From contig CALGNZ010000027.1 of NCBI GenBank assembly GCA_937957915.1, positions 97,365 through 161,364 of the forward strand: 64,000 nucleotides of DNA, in the 5' to 3' direction. Under the pieces are notes generated by a model. The model had not been told where the DNA came from, did no database searches, and worked only from the letters and a program-made list of their open reading frames with translations. This document shows, in pieces, positions 32,654 to 41,868 of this stretch (its first letter is position 1; each line of letters opens with the position of its first letter). The stretch comes from an uncultured Granulosicoccaceae bacterium. Lineage in GTDB: Bacteria > Pseudomonadota > Gammaproteobacteria > Granulosicoccales > Granulosicoccaceae. The position numbers and the translations under genes were made by a program.

Positions 32654-34450
32654 TCAGGAAAGGTGGTGAGGCTCCGCCACCTGATAGACCGGTGTATCAA
32701 TACCTTCCATGCGGGCCTTGAGCTGCAGCGACAGGAATTGCGAATAATGGCGTGACTGATGCAAATTGCCGCCATGAAACCACAACCCGGCTTGCTGAGT
32801 CGGCTTCCACATGTTGCGAAGCTCGCCCTCCCACGGCCCCGGATCCTTGGTTGTCTCCGATCCCAAACCCCAGCACTTGCCAACCTTGTCAGCAGTTTCC
32901 TGATCTATCAGATCGGCGGCCCAACCGTTCATTGAGTTGTAGCCAGTGGCCAGCACGATAAGATCGGCGTCGAGCGAAGAGCCATCGTCAAACTCAATAC
33001 TGTTCGCTTTGACCTCCTTAACTGCAACCCCGCTTTTCAACTTGATTTTACCGTCAGCGACCAGTTCGGATGCACCAACATCAATATAGTATCCGGAACC
33101 ACGGCGCAGATACTTCATAAACAGACCGGACCCGTCATCACCGAAATCGAGCATGAAACCGGCTTTTTCAAGGCGATCATAGAGATCCTTGTCGCGCTTT
33201 GCCATCTCTTCGTAGACCGGAATCTGAAAGTCAGCCATGATTTTGTAAGGCACTGATGCGAAGATCAGATCCGCCTTGTGATGATCGATACCGTTGGCAA
33301 TCGCCTCCTCTGAATACAATCCGCCCAGCGCCAGCTCCATCAGGGTGTTCGACTTGGCAATGTGCGTGCTGGACCGCTGCACCATCGTGACATCTGCACC
33401 CTGCTCATAGAGTGCCGCACAGATATCATGAGATGAATTATTTGATCCAATGACCACACACTTCTTTCCACGATAGGCATCGGGCCCCGGATGTTGACTG
33501 GAATGCTGTATCTCGCCTTTGAAACTGGCCTGCCCCGGCAGTTCGGGAATGTTTGGCTTGGCAGACATTCCGGTAGCCAGCACCAGTTCGGTCGGGTGCA
33601 GGGTGACTTCAGCCCCTTCGCGTTCGACAACTACCGTCCACTTGCCCGCGGCCTCATCATAAGTGGCGCTTTTGCAAGTGGTTGAAGACCAGTAGTTCAG
33701 TTCCATGATACGTGTGTACATCTCCAGCCAGTCGCCCAGCTTGTCCTTGGGCGCAAACACAGGCCAGTGCTTGGGAAAAGGCATATATGGTAAATGGTCG
33801 TACCACACCGGGTCATGCAAACAAAGTGACTTATAGCGCTTACGCCAGCTATCACCGGGGCGCTCGTTCTTCTCGATAATTATTGTCGGAACGTTGAGCA
33901 TTTTCAGGCGTGCGCCCAGCACAATGCCACCCTGACCACCACCAATAACCAGACAATAGGGCTGCTCTTTGTACCCGAGTGTTTCTGCTTCTTCCTGACG
34001 CTTCTCAGCCCAGTTTTTGCGGCCCTGCTCAAAGCCATGCTCCACGCCCATTGGACGTCGCTCACTGTTAGGCTCCTCATGGCCTTTGAGTTCAACCATC
34101 GTAGTCAGCAACGTGAAGGCTTTACCATCGCGCAGTCTCAGATGGCCTCTGCCACGGGCAACATCGGTTTCGAAGGTCAGCCAACTCTCGATAATACCGT
34201 CTGCTTCTGTTGGCTCGTCTTCAATTGCCCAGGCAGCTGGTTTTACACGGGCGTTGGTCTCATTGAGCATTGCCTCGATGGCATCTCGACCTTCAAGGGT
34301 TTTTATATTCCAGGTAAAACTGACCAGGTCTCGCCAAAAGCCCTCTGTTTCGAACAGGCTGGCTGCGGCCTTTGTATCATTCGCCTGTAGCGCTTTGTCC
34401 AGCGCATCGAGCCAGTTCTGCACCGCCTGGGTGGCAGATGAATCACTCAT
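32654..34450 (-). CDS. Flavin-containing monooxygenase with N-terminal NTF2/SnoaL-like domain
   Basis: A 598-residue protein in two parts. Residues about 1-150 look like an NTF2/SnoaL-type domain (VQNWLDALDKALQANDTKAA, FWRDLVSFTWNIKT). Residues about 165-598 are a flavoprotein monooxygenase: the FAD motif is VIGGGQGGIVLGARL, the second dinucleotide site is VVIGSNNSSHDICAAL, and LATGYNSMNGW is the C-terminal FMO-type ATG motif. Relatives oxygenate amines, sulfides or ketones using NADPH. The signature FxGxxxHxxxY/F is not cleanly seen; KGEIQHSSQHPG stands at that place. A GGAGGA box precedes the ATG. It seems to be a single-gene unit; substrate unknown. Confidence 0.9.
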   Translation of the reverse strand: MSDSSATQAVQNWLDALDKALQANDTKAAASLFETEGFWRDLVSFTWNIKTLEGRDAIEAMLNETNARVKPAAWAIEDEPTEADGIIESWLTFETDVARGRGHLRLRDGKAFTLLTTMVELKGHEEPNSERRPMGVEHGFEQGRKNWAEKRQEEAETLGYKEQPYCLVIGGGQGGIVLGARLKMLNVPTIIIEKNERPGDSWRKRYKSLCLHDPVWYDHLPYMPFPKHWPVFAPKDKLGDWLEMYTRIMELNYWSSTTCKSATYDEAAGKWTVVVEREGAEVTLHPTELVLATGMSAKPNIPELPGQASFKGEIQHSSQHPGPDAYRGKKCVVIGSNNSSHDICAALYEQGADVTMVQRSSTHIAKSNTLMELALGGLYSEEAIANGIDHHKADLIFASVPYKIMADFQIPVYEEMAKRDKDLYDRLEKAGFMLDFGDDGSGLFMKYLRRGSGYYIDVGASELVADGKIKLKSGVAVKEVKANSIEFDDGSSLDADLIVLATGYNSMNGWAADLIDQETADKVGKCWGLGSETTKDPGPWEGELRNMWKPTQQAGLWFHGGNLHQSRHYSQFLSLQLKARMEGIDTPVYQVAEPHHLS

Positions 34451-35254
34451 TCTGTTTCCTCCAAAATGTATTGCGGATTATCAAATCAAATTCGGCAGCC
34501 GCGTGAGTTGTGCAAAAAACCGCACACTCGATCAATTTTGCTCAACGACTGCGCTAAACGGCAAAAATGCAACCCGGTTGAACCAACTGCAGAAAAAATC
34601 CCTTCGCAGTTTTGGCTTGTAATCTTTGCTTGCAGCGTTAGCCCAGACTCAGACAACAATTATCCGGCAAATACCTGACAAAAGTGCACGGAGAAAATGA
34701 ACAGGAACATGGACGCCATTAGGCGCTCGCTATCCGCACGTCAACGTTCACCCGCCAATGCCTGAATTTAATATCGCAGCAGTAGCAACGTACTACTAAT
34801 TACAGCGATGAGCAACCACTGCTGAGTTGGAGGTTACACAGAAACTGAGGCAGATAAAGCATGCCTGACGCAGCAGAATGGTGCCACCGAATGCCCAGTT
34901 GGCAAGTCGACAGGCAAGCGTTAGGTAAACCAGGGGTAACAGACAGGCTGGTAGTTATGTACAGGACTCTAGCCTGCATTATACATGGGGATTCGGCGTT
35001 CAGAGGAAATCGGGCTGAACAGGTACATTTGTGTCAGCGTCGTAGCTTCGCTATTCAACTCCCATCAGTTGCGCAAAGAGTTTGGCGGGCCAGATCGAGA
35101 GCATGGACCGAAGCTGCGAATGCACGTCATGGGTGCCACACTCAAGTTGAATAATTTATGGGTAACCGATTGCTGAGTTCATCAGCAAACTACCAATGAA
35201 CTCAACGTAGCAGTGCTTTACAGCTAAGGCTGACCGAAAAACCAGCAGCACAGC
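34451..35254. other. 804-base stretch without a supported gene
   Basis: It lies between the monooxygenase gene start and the 3' end of the metalloprotease gene. Plus-strand frames of 63-97 codons (34861-35154, 34985-35176) overlap one another, lack convincing ribosome binding sites and show no motif that I recognise. I see no tRNA-like or terminator structure. It may be decayed coding sequence or a regulatory spacer. Confidence 0.5.
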
Positions 35255-38200
35255 CTATTGACCAGGCCAGGCCTGTTGACCGTCTACCGGCAATTTGCGG
35301 CCATCGAAGCCCTCGCCCCTGCAGTATCCATCACCACTACTAACGTAGTAATGGCGAGGCATTAGCGGGTAACCCATTGCTGCCACCTGCGCTGCTGCAG
35401 CATCAGTAAAATCATGTGACCACATTTGGAAATAGTCAGTGAAATTATATCCGCTGGCATGTGACACCATGATTAACAGCCAGTCTTCCTTAGACAGATC
35501 GCGAGCACTCTGCCGATCAAACATGCTCATACCAAGGTTGGCCCGCGTTGACTGCCAATCGTTGTCATTGCCAATAGCACGCTGATACTCGCGTTCCAGC
35601 AGGTGCAACCTTGCGAGCAAGTGCCAGCCATCCTGCAATGCGCCGACATCCTCCGCTGCCATCATCATCTGAATAAACATAGCCGCGCCTTGCGACCAGG
35701 TCATTACATCCCACAGATTTTCCTGCACGTACTGCAACGGATCAGCTTGCGAGACGCTGGCGTTCAACACATTGAAGACATCTTCAAACGGCAGCGACTG
35801 ACATTGAGGATCACCACCGGTTTCTCGATGATAGCGGGTCTTGGAGTAATAGGAATAAAAATTGGTGGACGCATGCCCCGGCCAACCACTAAATCGAAAG
35901 CGTGCCCGCTCCAGGCCGTGACCCAGCTCGTGTATATCACCATGCCCCAGAGGACTAAACGACCAGTAGGCATCATACGGATTGCCCGAGCAGCCATACC
36001 CACACGTCGCCTGATCTGCATTCATATGCTTGACCAGATCGAGCGCAGTGACAGACAGATTGTTGCTACTGGCAAACTGATTTATCTCTTCCACACCATC
36101 AATACCCGGCCCCTGAAAACCGGCCAGCACGTGCGGATAGTTATGGACATACCGCATTGTCGCATCGACCAGCGCCTGCGGTGATCCTCTTCCGGCACCC
36201 AAATACGGATCATCAATCGACACAATCATCTTTTCGCGAGTCGAATGTACCTCAAAGCTTGGCGCTACCAACTCCGCCCAGTCATACTCATCGGCAAACA
36301 GTTTTGCATTATAGCTGTCGCTGTCCTCGATGCTGCTCCAGTAAGCATGCTCGCCAATATTTTCAATCTTAACTTCCACAGGCAGATCGTTTTCATTGTA
36401 CCCAAGCTGAATCGGTCCACCTGTAGCTGACGTAAAACGAATGGTTTCTCCAGGCGCTATAGCCATACGCTCTCCCTGCAGAAATCGTGGTCGTTTGTAA
36501 CCCTCTTCGGCAAACACGTGTGTGGAGCCACTGCGCAGCGAATTCACGAACACTTCCACATTGACTTCGCTGGTGTCCATGCGGGTAACTGTGACCGTTT
36601 CTCCGGGTAGCGCGTAGGCTCCGGTGGAACGAAAATTACGTTTCGAGACATGTTTGACAATGCGCGTGCCTGGAGTCACATGGGAAAAATCTGTTCTGCT
36701 GAAGTTGCCAAGGTCCGACCAAACACCAACTTTTTCACGATACTGATAGGCTGCATGGTCTGCATAAAATGCTTGCAAAAACTCAACACCGGGAGCGTCG
36801 TTTCGATCAAGCGGGAACACAACCTTCGACCGATAGTAGTCACCAAGAAGTGCCATCAGCTTATGCAGGTGGAATTTGTCTGGATGTTTAAATATATCCA
36901 GTTTTTTTGCATCAAGACGATTCATTACTACCTGGACGTAGCGCGCACCGTTCCAAAATTCGGATGCCAATGATTGATTGTCATTGCAGTTTTCCCCATC
37001 ACAGGCATCCCAGTCGATTTTAAAACTGCCCTGCCTGAAATTGCTTACCATCTCTCTGAACGCCGCCACTTCAGAATCAAGGTCTCCAATATAAGTCGTT
37101 GCATCGAGCGCTAGAAACCCAAGCTTTTGCCAGTAGTTATCTTTTGTCCAGGTAACATCGAGCAACGCCAGAAGGCTCTCACCGAGTGGCTCCAGGCCAC
37201 CATCATAGTGCAGGTACAGAACGGGGATACCATTGCGCATTGAATGTTCAATCGACCTTACAACCTGACTCTCCTGCCCAGGCTGCAACTGATGCTGACT
37301 GATGATTATCAGGTCTGTCTCCGCATTCACACAGGAGGCCAGGGCATCACCTTCACAGGCATCCTGCTCGTTGTAGAACACCTGGTCAGGAAGGCGCTCA
37401 TCAAGCCACTCCCTGATCGCTAACTCATCCGGAAAATAGTAGCTTTGATCCTGATGGGCAATTACCACATTCAGGCTCGTCGACTGAGCGGCTTTACCGC
37501 GTGTCAGCCAGTTGATACTGTTTTCAAGAAACTGATGCATCTGTTCATTCAGCGACGACTGCTGCCGACGATAGTTACGCATCGGATTTCCACCAAGCGC
37601 AATATAACGAGATTCAGATTCCCCAAGCACGGCCATCGTCTGGTTACTGGCTGTATAGCCATCAACTATTACACTGTTGGTAACGAGTAATGGCACGTTT
37701 TCACCAATGCCGGAACTCAACCACGCACTATCATGGGTTGGATTCCAGTCAATGCCGGTGAGGCTGCTACCGTCAGGTTTTTCACTGCCATCCGCCTGCA
37801 GATTGAAGATCTCGAGTAATGCATCTCTATGCAGATCCCCACTACTATCAACTGCCGCAAGAATCGCATCTTCAAGCACATATGCTGTGCTGATCACCGA
37901 CGCATCACCACTGACAATGGCATGCTCAACTTCATCCATGGTCACCTCAATCGAAAACGAAGGCAGGCTACTCTGCAGTTGACCATCAGACACGCTGATT
38001 TCAATACCCTCGTGAACCCCTATATCGGTGAAACTCGCGGCACCCGTTAACAGGCCACTTTGTGGATTAAATTCAAGCCAGACTGGCAACTCGGAAGCAA
38101 CAAACTGCAAATCATCATCAACGTCCGGGTCCGTGCCTGCGGCTTGAAACACATAAGTCTGGCCCACCTCAACAGTTAAGACAGGTTCACCTGAGATCGC

Positions 38201-38353
38201 AGGGGGCAGATTTCCAGGCCGCTGATCGCCAGAGCCATTCCCGTCTTTTGAGCTGGCGGGTGATGTCCCGCTGCTGCCCCCACAAGAGACGACAGTCGTG
38301 ACTATAACCACAGCAAAAAGGTTACAGCACATTGACTTCAGATATTTTCTCAT
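35255..38353 (-). CDS. ImpA/M88-like zinc metalloprotease lipoprotein with Ig-like front domain
   Basis: A 1032-residue surface or periplasmic lipoprotein. The signal ends in the lipobox VVSC with Cys24, then a Ser/Gly linker. Residues about 50-135 form a cadherin/Ig-like (putative Ig) domain (TDPDVDDDLQFVASELPVWL, PQSGLLTGAAS). The rest resembles the ImpA (IMPa, peptidase M88) family, with the zinc site HELGH at residues 808-812 (HGDIHELGHGLERARFRFSG, read by its HExxH). IMPa of Pseudomonas cleaves O-glycosylated proteins next to the glycan. No secretion genes are adjacent. The substrate is inferred only from family; a mucin-type or algal glycoprotein is possible. Confidence 0.84.
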   Translation of the reverse strand: MRKYLKSMCCNLFAVVIVTTVVSCGGSSGTSPASSKDGNGSGDQRPGNLPPAISGEPVLTVEVGQTYVFQAAGTDPDVDDDLQFVASELPVWLEFNPQSGLLTGAASFTDIGVHEGIEISVSDGQLQSSLPSFSIEVTMDEVEHAIVSGDASVISTAYVLEDAILAAVDSSGDLHRDALLEIFNLQADGSEKPDGSSLTGIDWNPTHDSAWLSSGIGENVPLLVTNSVIVDGYTASNQTMAVLGESESRYIALGGNPMRNYRRQQSSLNEQMHQFLENSINWLTRGKAAQSTSLNVVIAHQDQSYYFPDELAIREWLDERLPDQVFYNEQDACEGDALASCVNAETDLIIISQHQLQPGQESQVVRSIEHSMRNGIPVLYLHYDGGLEPLGESLLALLDVTWTKDNYWQKLGFLALDATTYIGDLDSEVAAFREMVSNFRQGSFKIDWDACDGENCNDNQSLASEFWNGARYVQVVMNRLDAKKLDIFKHPDKFHLHKLMALLGDYYRSKVVFPLDRNDAPGVEFLQAFYADHAAYQYREKVGVWSDLGNFSRTDFSHVTPGTRIVKHVSKRNFRSTGAYALPGETVTVTRMDTSEVNVEVFVNSLRSGSTHVFAEEGYKRPRFLQGERMAIAPGETIRFTSATGGPIQLGYNENDLPVEVKIENIGEHAYWSSIEDSDSYNAKLFADEYDWAELVAPSFEVHSTREKMIVSIDDPYLGAGRGSPQALVDATMRYVHNYPHVLAGFQGPGIDGVEEINQFASSNNLSVTALDLVKHMNADQATCGYGCSGNPYDAYWSFSPLGHGDIHELGHGLERARFRFSGWPGHASTNFYSYYSKTRYHRETGGDPQCQSLPFEDVFNVLNASVSQADPLQYVQENLWDVMTWSQGAAMFIQMMMAAEDVGALQDGWHLLARLHLLEREYQRAIGNDNDWQSTRANLGMSMFDRQSARDLSKEDWLLIMVSHASGYNFTDYFQMWSHDFTDAAAAQVAAMGYPLMPRHYYVSSGDGYCRGEGFDGRKLPVDGQQAWPGQ

Positions 38354-38779
38354 GCACCGAGTAGCGGCAGTATGTGACTGGCATTAAGTGCACATTGACG
38401 TGAAACTGGTCACTTTTTCCACAATCAGGTAGCTGACGCACACTCAAAGGAAAAGCGATTGTGCAGGCAGGTTATTGCTGCTGCATCAGTCACAGAAGTA
38501 CAGTAAAATACAGGTGTCAAATGCATGGAAGGCCCAACCACTTAAATCTCGACCACTCGGACTCATAGATCCGCATGAGCAGCAACAACACGTGGTATTC
38601 GTGGCAGGGGAGTTCGTGCAAAGAATTTTAGCCTGCTGCCATGTGGTTAAGCTGTGGGCCTGAAAGTGTAGAAAAAACACTGATTTTTGCGAAAGTAGTT
38701 AACACACTATGCAAACGAAAATCATGTGAGATGCAGTGTCCCGTGAATAGTACGGGTTAATTACCACGGAGCCTTTACC
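38354..38779. other. Intergenic promoter region between divergent peptidase genes
   Basis: 426 bases between the divergent metalloprotease and S9 peptidase genes. A 62-codon open frame near 38475 has no recognisable content and a mirrored frame on the other strand. A small hairpin AGTGT/ACACT lies near 38667-38688. Promoters for both flanking genes are expected here. Confidence 0.55.
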
Positions 38780-40780
38780 ATGAGCATATCTATAGTCCAC
38801 CGAGACAGCAGAAGATGGCAAGTATGCATACGGCTGATGGCTGTGATGACGGGAATCGGGTCGTTGCTCTTTCTCGGGGCATGCAGCGTATCACCAACTC
38901 ACCCGGCACTTAAAAGCACCAATCTGCCACCTCTGGTTCCGGTACGGGCATTCACCGCAAATATCGACTACACCGGTGGCTATCGCGTGTCCCCCGATGG
39001 CAGCAAACTGTTATGGAGCGGAGTCAGCCTTTTACGTCCCGCGCTCTATTGGCGCGATTTAAACTCCGGAAAAAGTGGCGTCCAGCGCTTCAGAAAGCGC
39101 ACGCCACGAGCATTTTGGGCCTCTGACAGCAAACACATCCTTTATCACCTCGATGCCAGTGGCCGGGAAAACCATCAGGTTTACGCATGGAATACCCGAT
39201 CAGGCAAAGCACGCCCACTGACACCGGGTAATGGCACAAAAGCCTGGGTGGAACACGTGCCTCGAACCGTATCCGACGTCATTTTTGTAGCCCATAATGC
39301 GCGCGATCCCGAGTGGTTTGATCTGTATCGTCACAACCTGGAAACCAATGAAACAACACCGATCGCTCAAAACCTTGACTCGGTCGTACGCAGACTACTG
39401 GACGACGACGGCCGAGAAATCCTGCGCCAGCGGCTCGAGAATGACCACTACATTGCAGAAGTCAGAGAGGGAGACACCTACCGGGAGGTCTTGCGCCACG
39501 ATCGCTTCACCGATTGGTACCCCTTTGAAATCACCCCGGATGGAAGCACAGCCTACACACTCAGTAATCGTGACCGCGATCGACTCGCGCTGGTCACAAC
39601 CGATCTGACTGACGGGTCTGAAACCGTACTTTTCGAACATCCGCGAGTTGATGTTGGCAATGTGTGGATGGACCCCGGAACCCGCAAACCGATGTACTAC
39701 CAAACCTATGATGGCTACCCTGCTGACGTCGTACTGGATGATGCGCTCAACCAATTGCTTGAACCACTTCGCAGTGATGAACCCTTTGGTATTAACATCA
39801 ACAGTCTCAGCCGCGATCGCAGCACCGGCACCGTCACACGCTACGACCACACGGGCAGCACCTATTATCTGATTGAAGGAGGTGGTAAAACCTTAACCGA
39901 ACTGGGCCAGTCACCAAGTAGAAAGCGTGCTGACATCTGGACAGAGGTCGAGCCATTCAGCATTCCCGCGCGCGATGGTCTCGAATTGCACGGCTACCTG
40001 ACCAGGCCGGCACAAAACGCCGAGACAGCCAAACCATTACCGACTGTGCTGTATGTACATGGTGGCCCATGGGCACGTGACTATTGGGGGCACGATGATT
40101 TCGCACAGATGCTCAGTAATCGTGGCTATGCGGTACTGCGAGTCAACTATCGCGGCTCCAGTGGCTACGGCCGCGGGCATCGAGACGCCGCAAAAGGTGA
40201 ATTCGCCGGAAAAATGCACACAGACCTTTTAGACGCAGTGGATTGGGCCGTCGCAGAAGGCATTTCTGATCCCGACAAAATTGGCATATTCGGCGGCAGC
40301 TACGGTGGTTATGCAACTCTGGTAGGCCTGACAATGACACCGGATCGTTTTGCATGTGGCGTCGATTTCGTTGGCGTATCAGACCTGGCAACCCTGCTCG
40401 AAGACGCTCCTCCCTACTGGCGTCCTTTTATGCCGTTCTGGCATGCTTTTGCAGGAGACCCGGCCATTCCCGAGCAACGGGAAGAGTTAAACAAACGCTC
40501 TCCTCTCTATCACGCCGACAAACTACAAAGCCCGCTGCTTATCATTCACGGAAGAAATGATCCGCGAGTTAAACTCGATCAGTCTGAGCGAATGGTGGCA
40601 GCGCTGAGAGCCGCTGGCAAAACGGTGACTTTCAAAAGTGTCGCCGACGAAGGACATGGATTTCAACACTGGAAAAACCGTACGGCTATGTTCCGACAAG
40701 TTGAAGACTTTTTCGCCAACTGCCTTGGCGGTCGCAGCAGCGGGTTTGAATTGTATTCACTCGGCGCGTGGGCGTTCTAG
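38780..40780 (+). CDS. S9 family prolyl oligopeptidase-type peptidase, lipoprotein
   Basis: A 666-residue peptidase. An N-terminal signal ends in the lipobox LGAC with Cys35, so it is probably anchored in an envelope membrane. The first part (about 60-390) is a beta-propeller-type WD40/PD40 region (TGGYRVSPDGSKLLW and similar blocks). The C-terminal alpha/beta hydrolase has the nucleophile Ser507 in GGSYGGYAT, Asp594 in HGRNDPRV and His626 in DEGHGF. The oxyanion strand is VLYVHGGPWARDYWG. It matches the acylaminoacyl peptidase/dipeptidyl peptidase branch (S9C). A GGAG box is 9 bases upstream of the ATG. It is divergent from the metalloprotease gene, suggesting a shared peptide-scavenging role. 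Confidence 0.93.
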   Translation: MSISIVHRDSRRWQVCIRLMAVMTGIGSLLFLGACSVSPTHPALKSTNLPPLVPVRAFTANIDYTGGYRVSPDGSKLLWSGVSLLRPALYWRDLNSGKSGVQRFRKRTPRAFWASDSKHILYHLDASGRENHQVYAWNTRSGKARPLTPGNGTKAWVEHVPRTVSDVIFVAHNARDPEWFDLYRHNLETNETTPIAQNLDSVVRRLLDDDGREILRQRLENDHYIAEVREGDTYREVLRHDRFTDWYPFEITPDGSTAYTLSNRDRDRLALVTTDLTDGSETVLFEHPRVDVGNVWMDPGTRKPMYYQTYDGYPADVVLDDALNQLLEPLRSDEPFGININSLSRDRSTGTVTRYDHTGSTYYLIEGGGKTLTELGQSPSRKRADIWTEVEPFSIPARDGLELHGYLTRPAQNAETAKPLPTVLYVHGGPWARDYWGHDDFAQMLSNRGYAVLRVNYRGSSGYGRGHRDAAKGEFAGKMHTDLLDAVDWAVAEGISDPDKIGIFGGSYGGYATLVGLTMTPDRFACGVDFVGVSDLATLLEDAPPYWRPFMPFWHAFAGDPAIPEQREELNKRSPLYHADKLQSPLLIIHGRNDPRVKLDQSERMVAALRAAGKTVTFKSVADEGHGFQHWKNRTAMFRQVEDFFANCLGGRSSGFELYSLGAWAF

Positions 40781-40830
40781 GCAACGCTGGCATTACAGCC
40801 TCATTCTTGCGCTATCGTTTTTTGATTGAG

Positions 40831-40865
40831 GATGCATCGGACACTCGTTTGGCATCCGATGCATC
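40831..40865. terminator. Bidirectional terminator-like hairpin
   Basis: A perfect 11-bp stem GATGCATCGGA/TCCGATGCATC with a 13-base loop lies between the convergent S9 peptidase and SDR genes. A T-run lies before the stem on the plus strand but none follows it. Confidence 0.6.
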
Positions 40866-40922
40866 CACCAGCCTGATTACAGGGCACCCAACGCACACAG
40901 GCCGCACCTGTTTCTATGCTGT

Positions 40923-41675
40923 TCAACAAGTGTAATTCATACCCAGCCGCCCACCGTCGACGTAGATCGTTTCACCAGTAATATAGCTCGCTTTGTCACT
41001 TGCCAAAAACGCCACCACATTTCCGATTTCCCTCGGCTCACCAACACGACCCATAGGCGTGCGTGACATCACCATTTTCATTGCTTCTGGGTTTGCATTG
41101 ACGCCAGCCATCATTGCGGTATCAATTGACCCGGGTCCTACTGCGTTAACCCGGATGCCGTGGCTTGCAAGGGCGAGTGAGGCAGATTTAGTAACCTGCA
41201 TCACACCCCCTTTAGAGGCACAGTAGGCCGCTATTGCGGGTATCGCTACCTGTGCATTAATTGAAGACATGTTTACGATGCTGCCGCTAATGCCATCTTT
41301 TACCATGGCCTTTGCAGCTCGCTGTAAGGCATAGAAAGTGCCGATAAGATTTAAATCAATTACCGCTCTGAACTGCTCGATGGTTGTTTCCAGAAAATCG
41401 CAAGGCAGAGCGATACCGGCATTGTTGATCAGAACCGACACCACACCAACCTCGCTCTCAATACGCTCGAATAATTGATCGATTTCTTCAGTCTTGCTCA
41501 TATCGCATTGAATGGCGATTGCGCCACCGCCAAGGCGACTGGCAGCGAGCTCGACTGCTTCGCCATTGATATCTGCAAGCACAATTTGCGCGCCGTCTTC
41601 GCTGATGGCCTCTGCACAGGCATAGCCGATTCCCTGCGCGCCCCCGGTGATCAATGCAATGCGTTTTTCAGTCAT
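40923..41675 (-). CDS. SDR family NAD(P)-dependent oxidoreductase
   Basis: A 250-residue classical short-chain dehydrogenase/reductase. The cofactor loop is ALITGGAQGIGYACAEA, then LINNAGIALP (NNAG motif). The catalytic Ser is in SGSIVNMSSINAQVA, and the Tyr/Lys pair is in YCASKGGVMQVTKS. VGPGSIDTAMM follows, and YITGETIYVDGGRLGMNY is the usual end. An Asp at the end of the second strand (IVLADINGEAV) favours NAD over NADP. Substrate unknown; many relatives oxidise sugars or 3-oxoacyl compounds. It is divergent from the molybdoenzyme gene with about 190 bases between them. Confidence 0.92.
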   Translation of the reverse strand: MTEKRIALITGGAQGIGYACAEAISEDGAQIVLADINGEAVELAASRLGGGAIAIQCDMSKTEEIDQLFERIESEVGVVSVLINNAGIALPCDFLETTIEQFRAVIDLNLIGTFYALQRAAKAMVKDGISGSIVNMSSINAQVAIPAIAAYCASKGGVMQVTKSASLALASHGIRVNAVGPGSIDTAMMAGVNANPEAMKMVMSRTPMGRVGEPREIGNVVAFLASDKASYITGETIYVDGGRLGMNYTC

Positions 41676-41868
41676 ATTCTGTCTCTGCCTTGTTAATGTC
41701 TGGACTTATGTAGTTTGTGCATTAGGATACCATTGTCAAAACAGGCAGGTGGCCAGGCGTCACTCATGTTCAGGACCGAATCGATCGCCACACCGATTTG
41801 TTCCACACTGTGGCACACCTAATGACCAACGACATAGAGTTACCAACGATGGGCAATCGAGCAAGCCG

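Noticed and set aside
32257..32721. Plus-strand 154-codon ORF across the 19-bp repeats
   Set aside because: The frame passes through a non-coding-period tandem repeat and overlaps the monooxygenase 3' end; no domain is recognisable.
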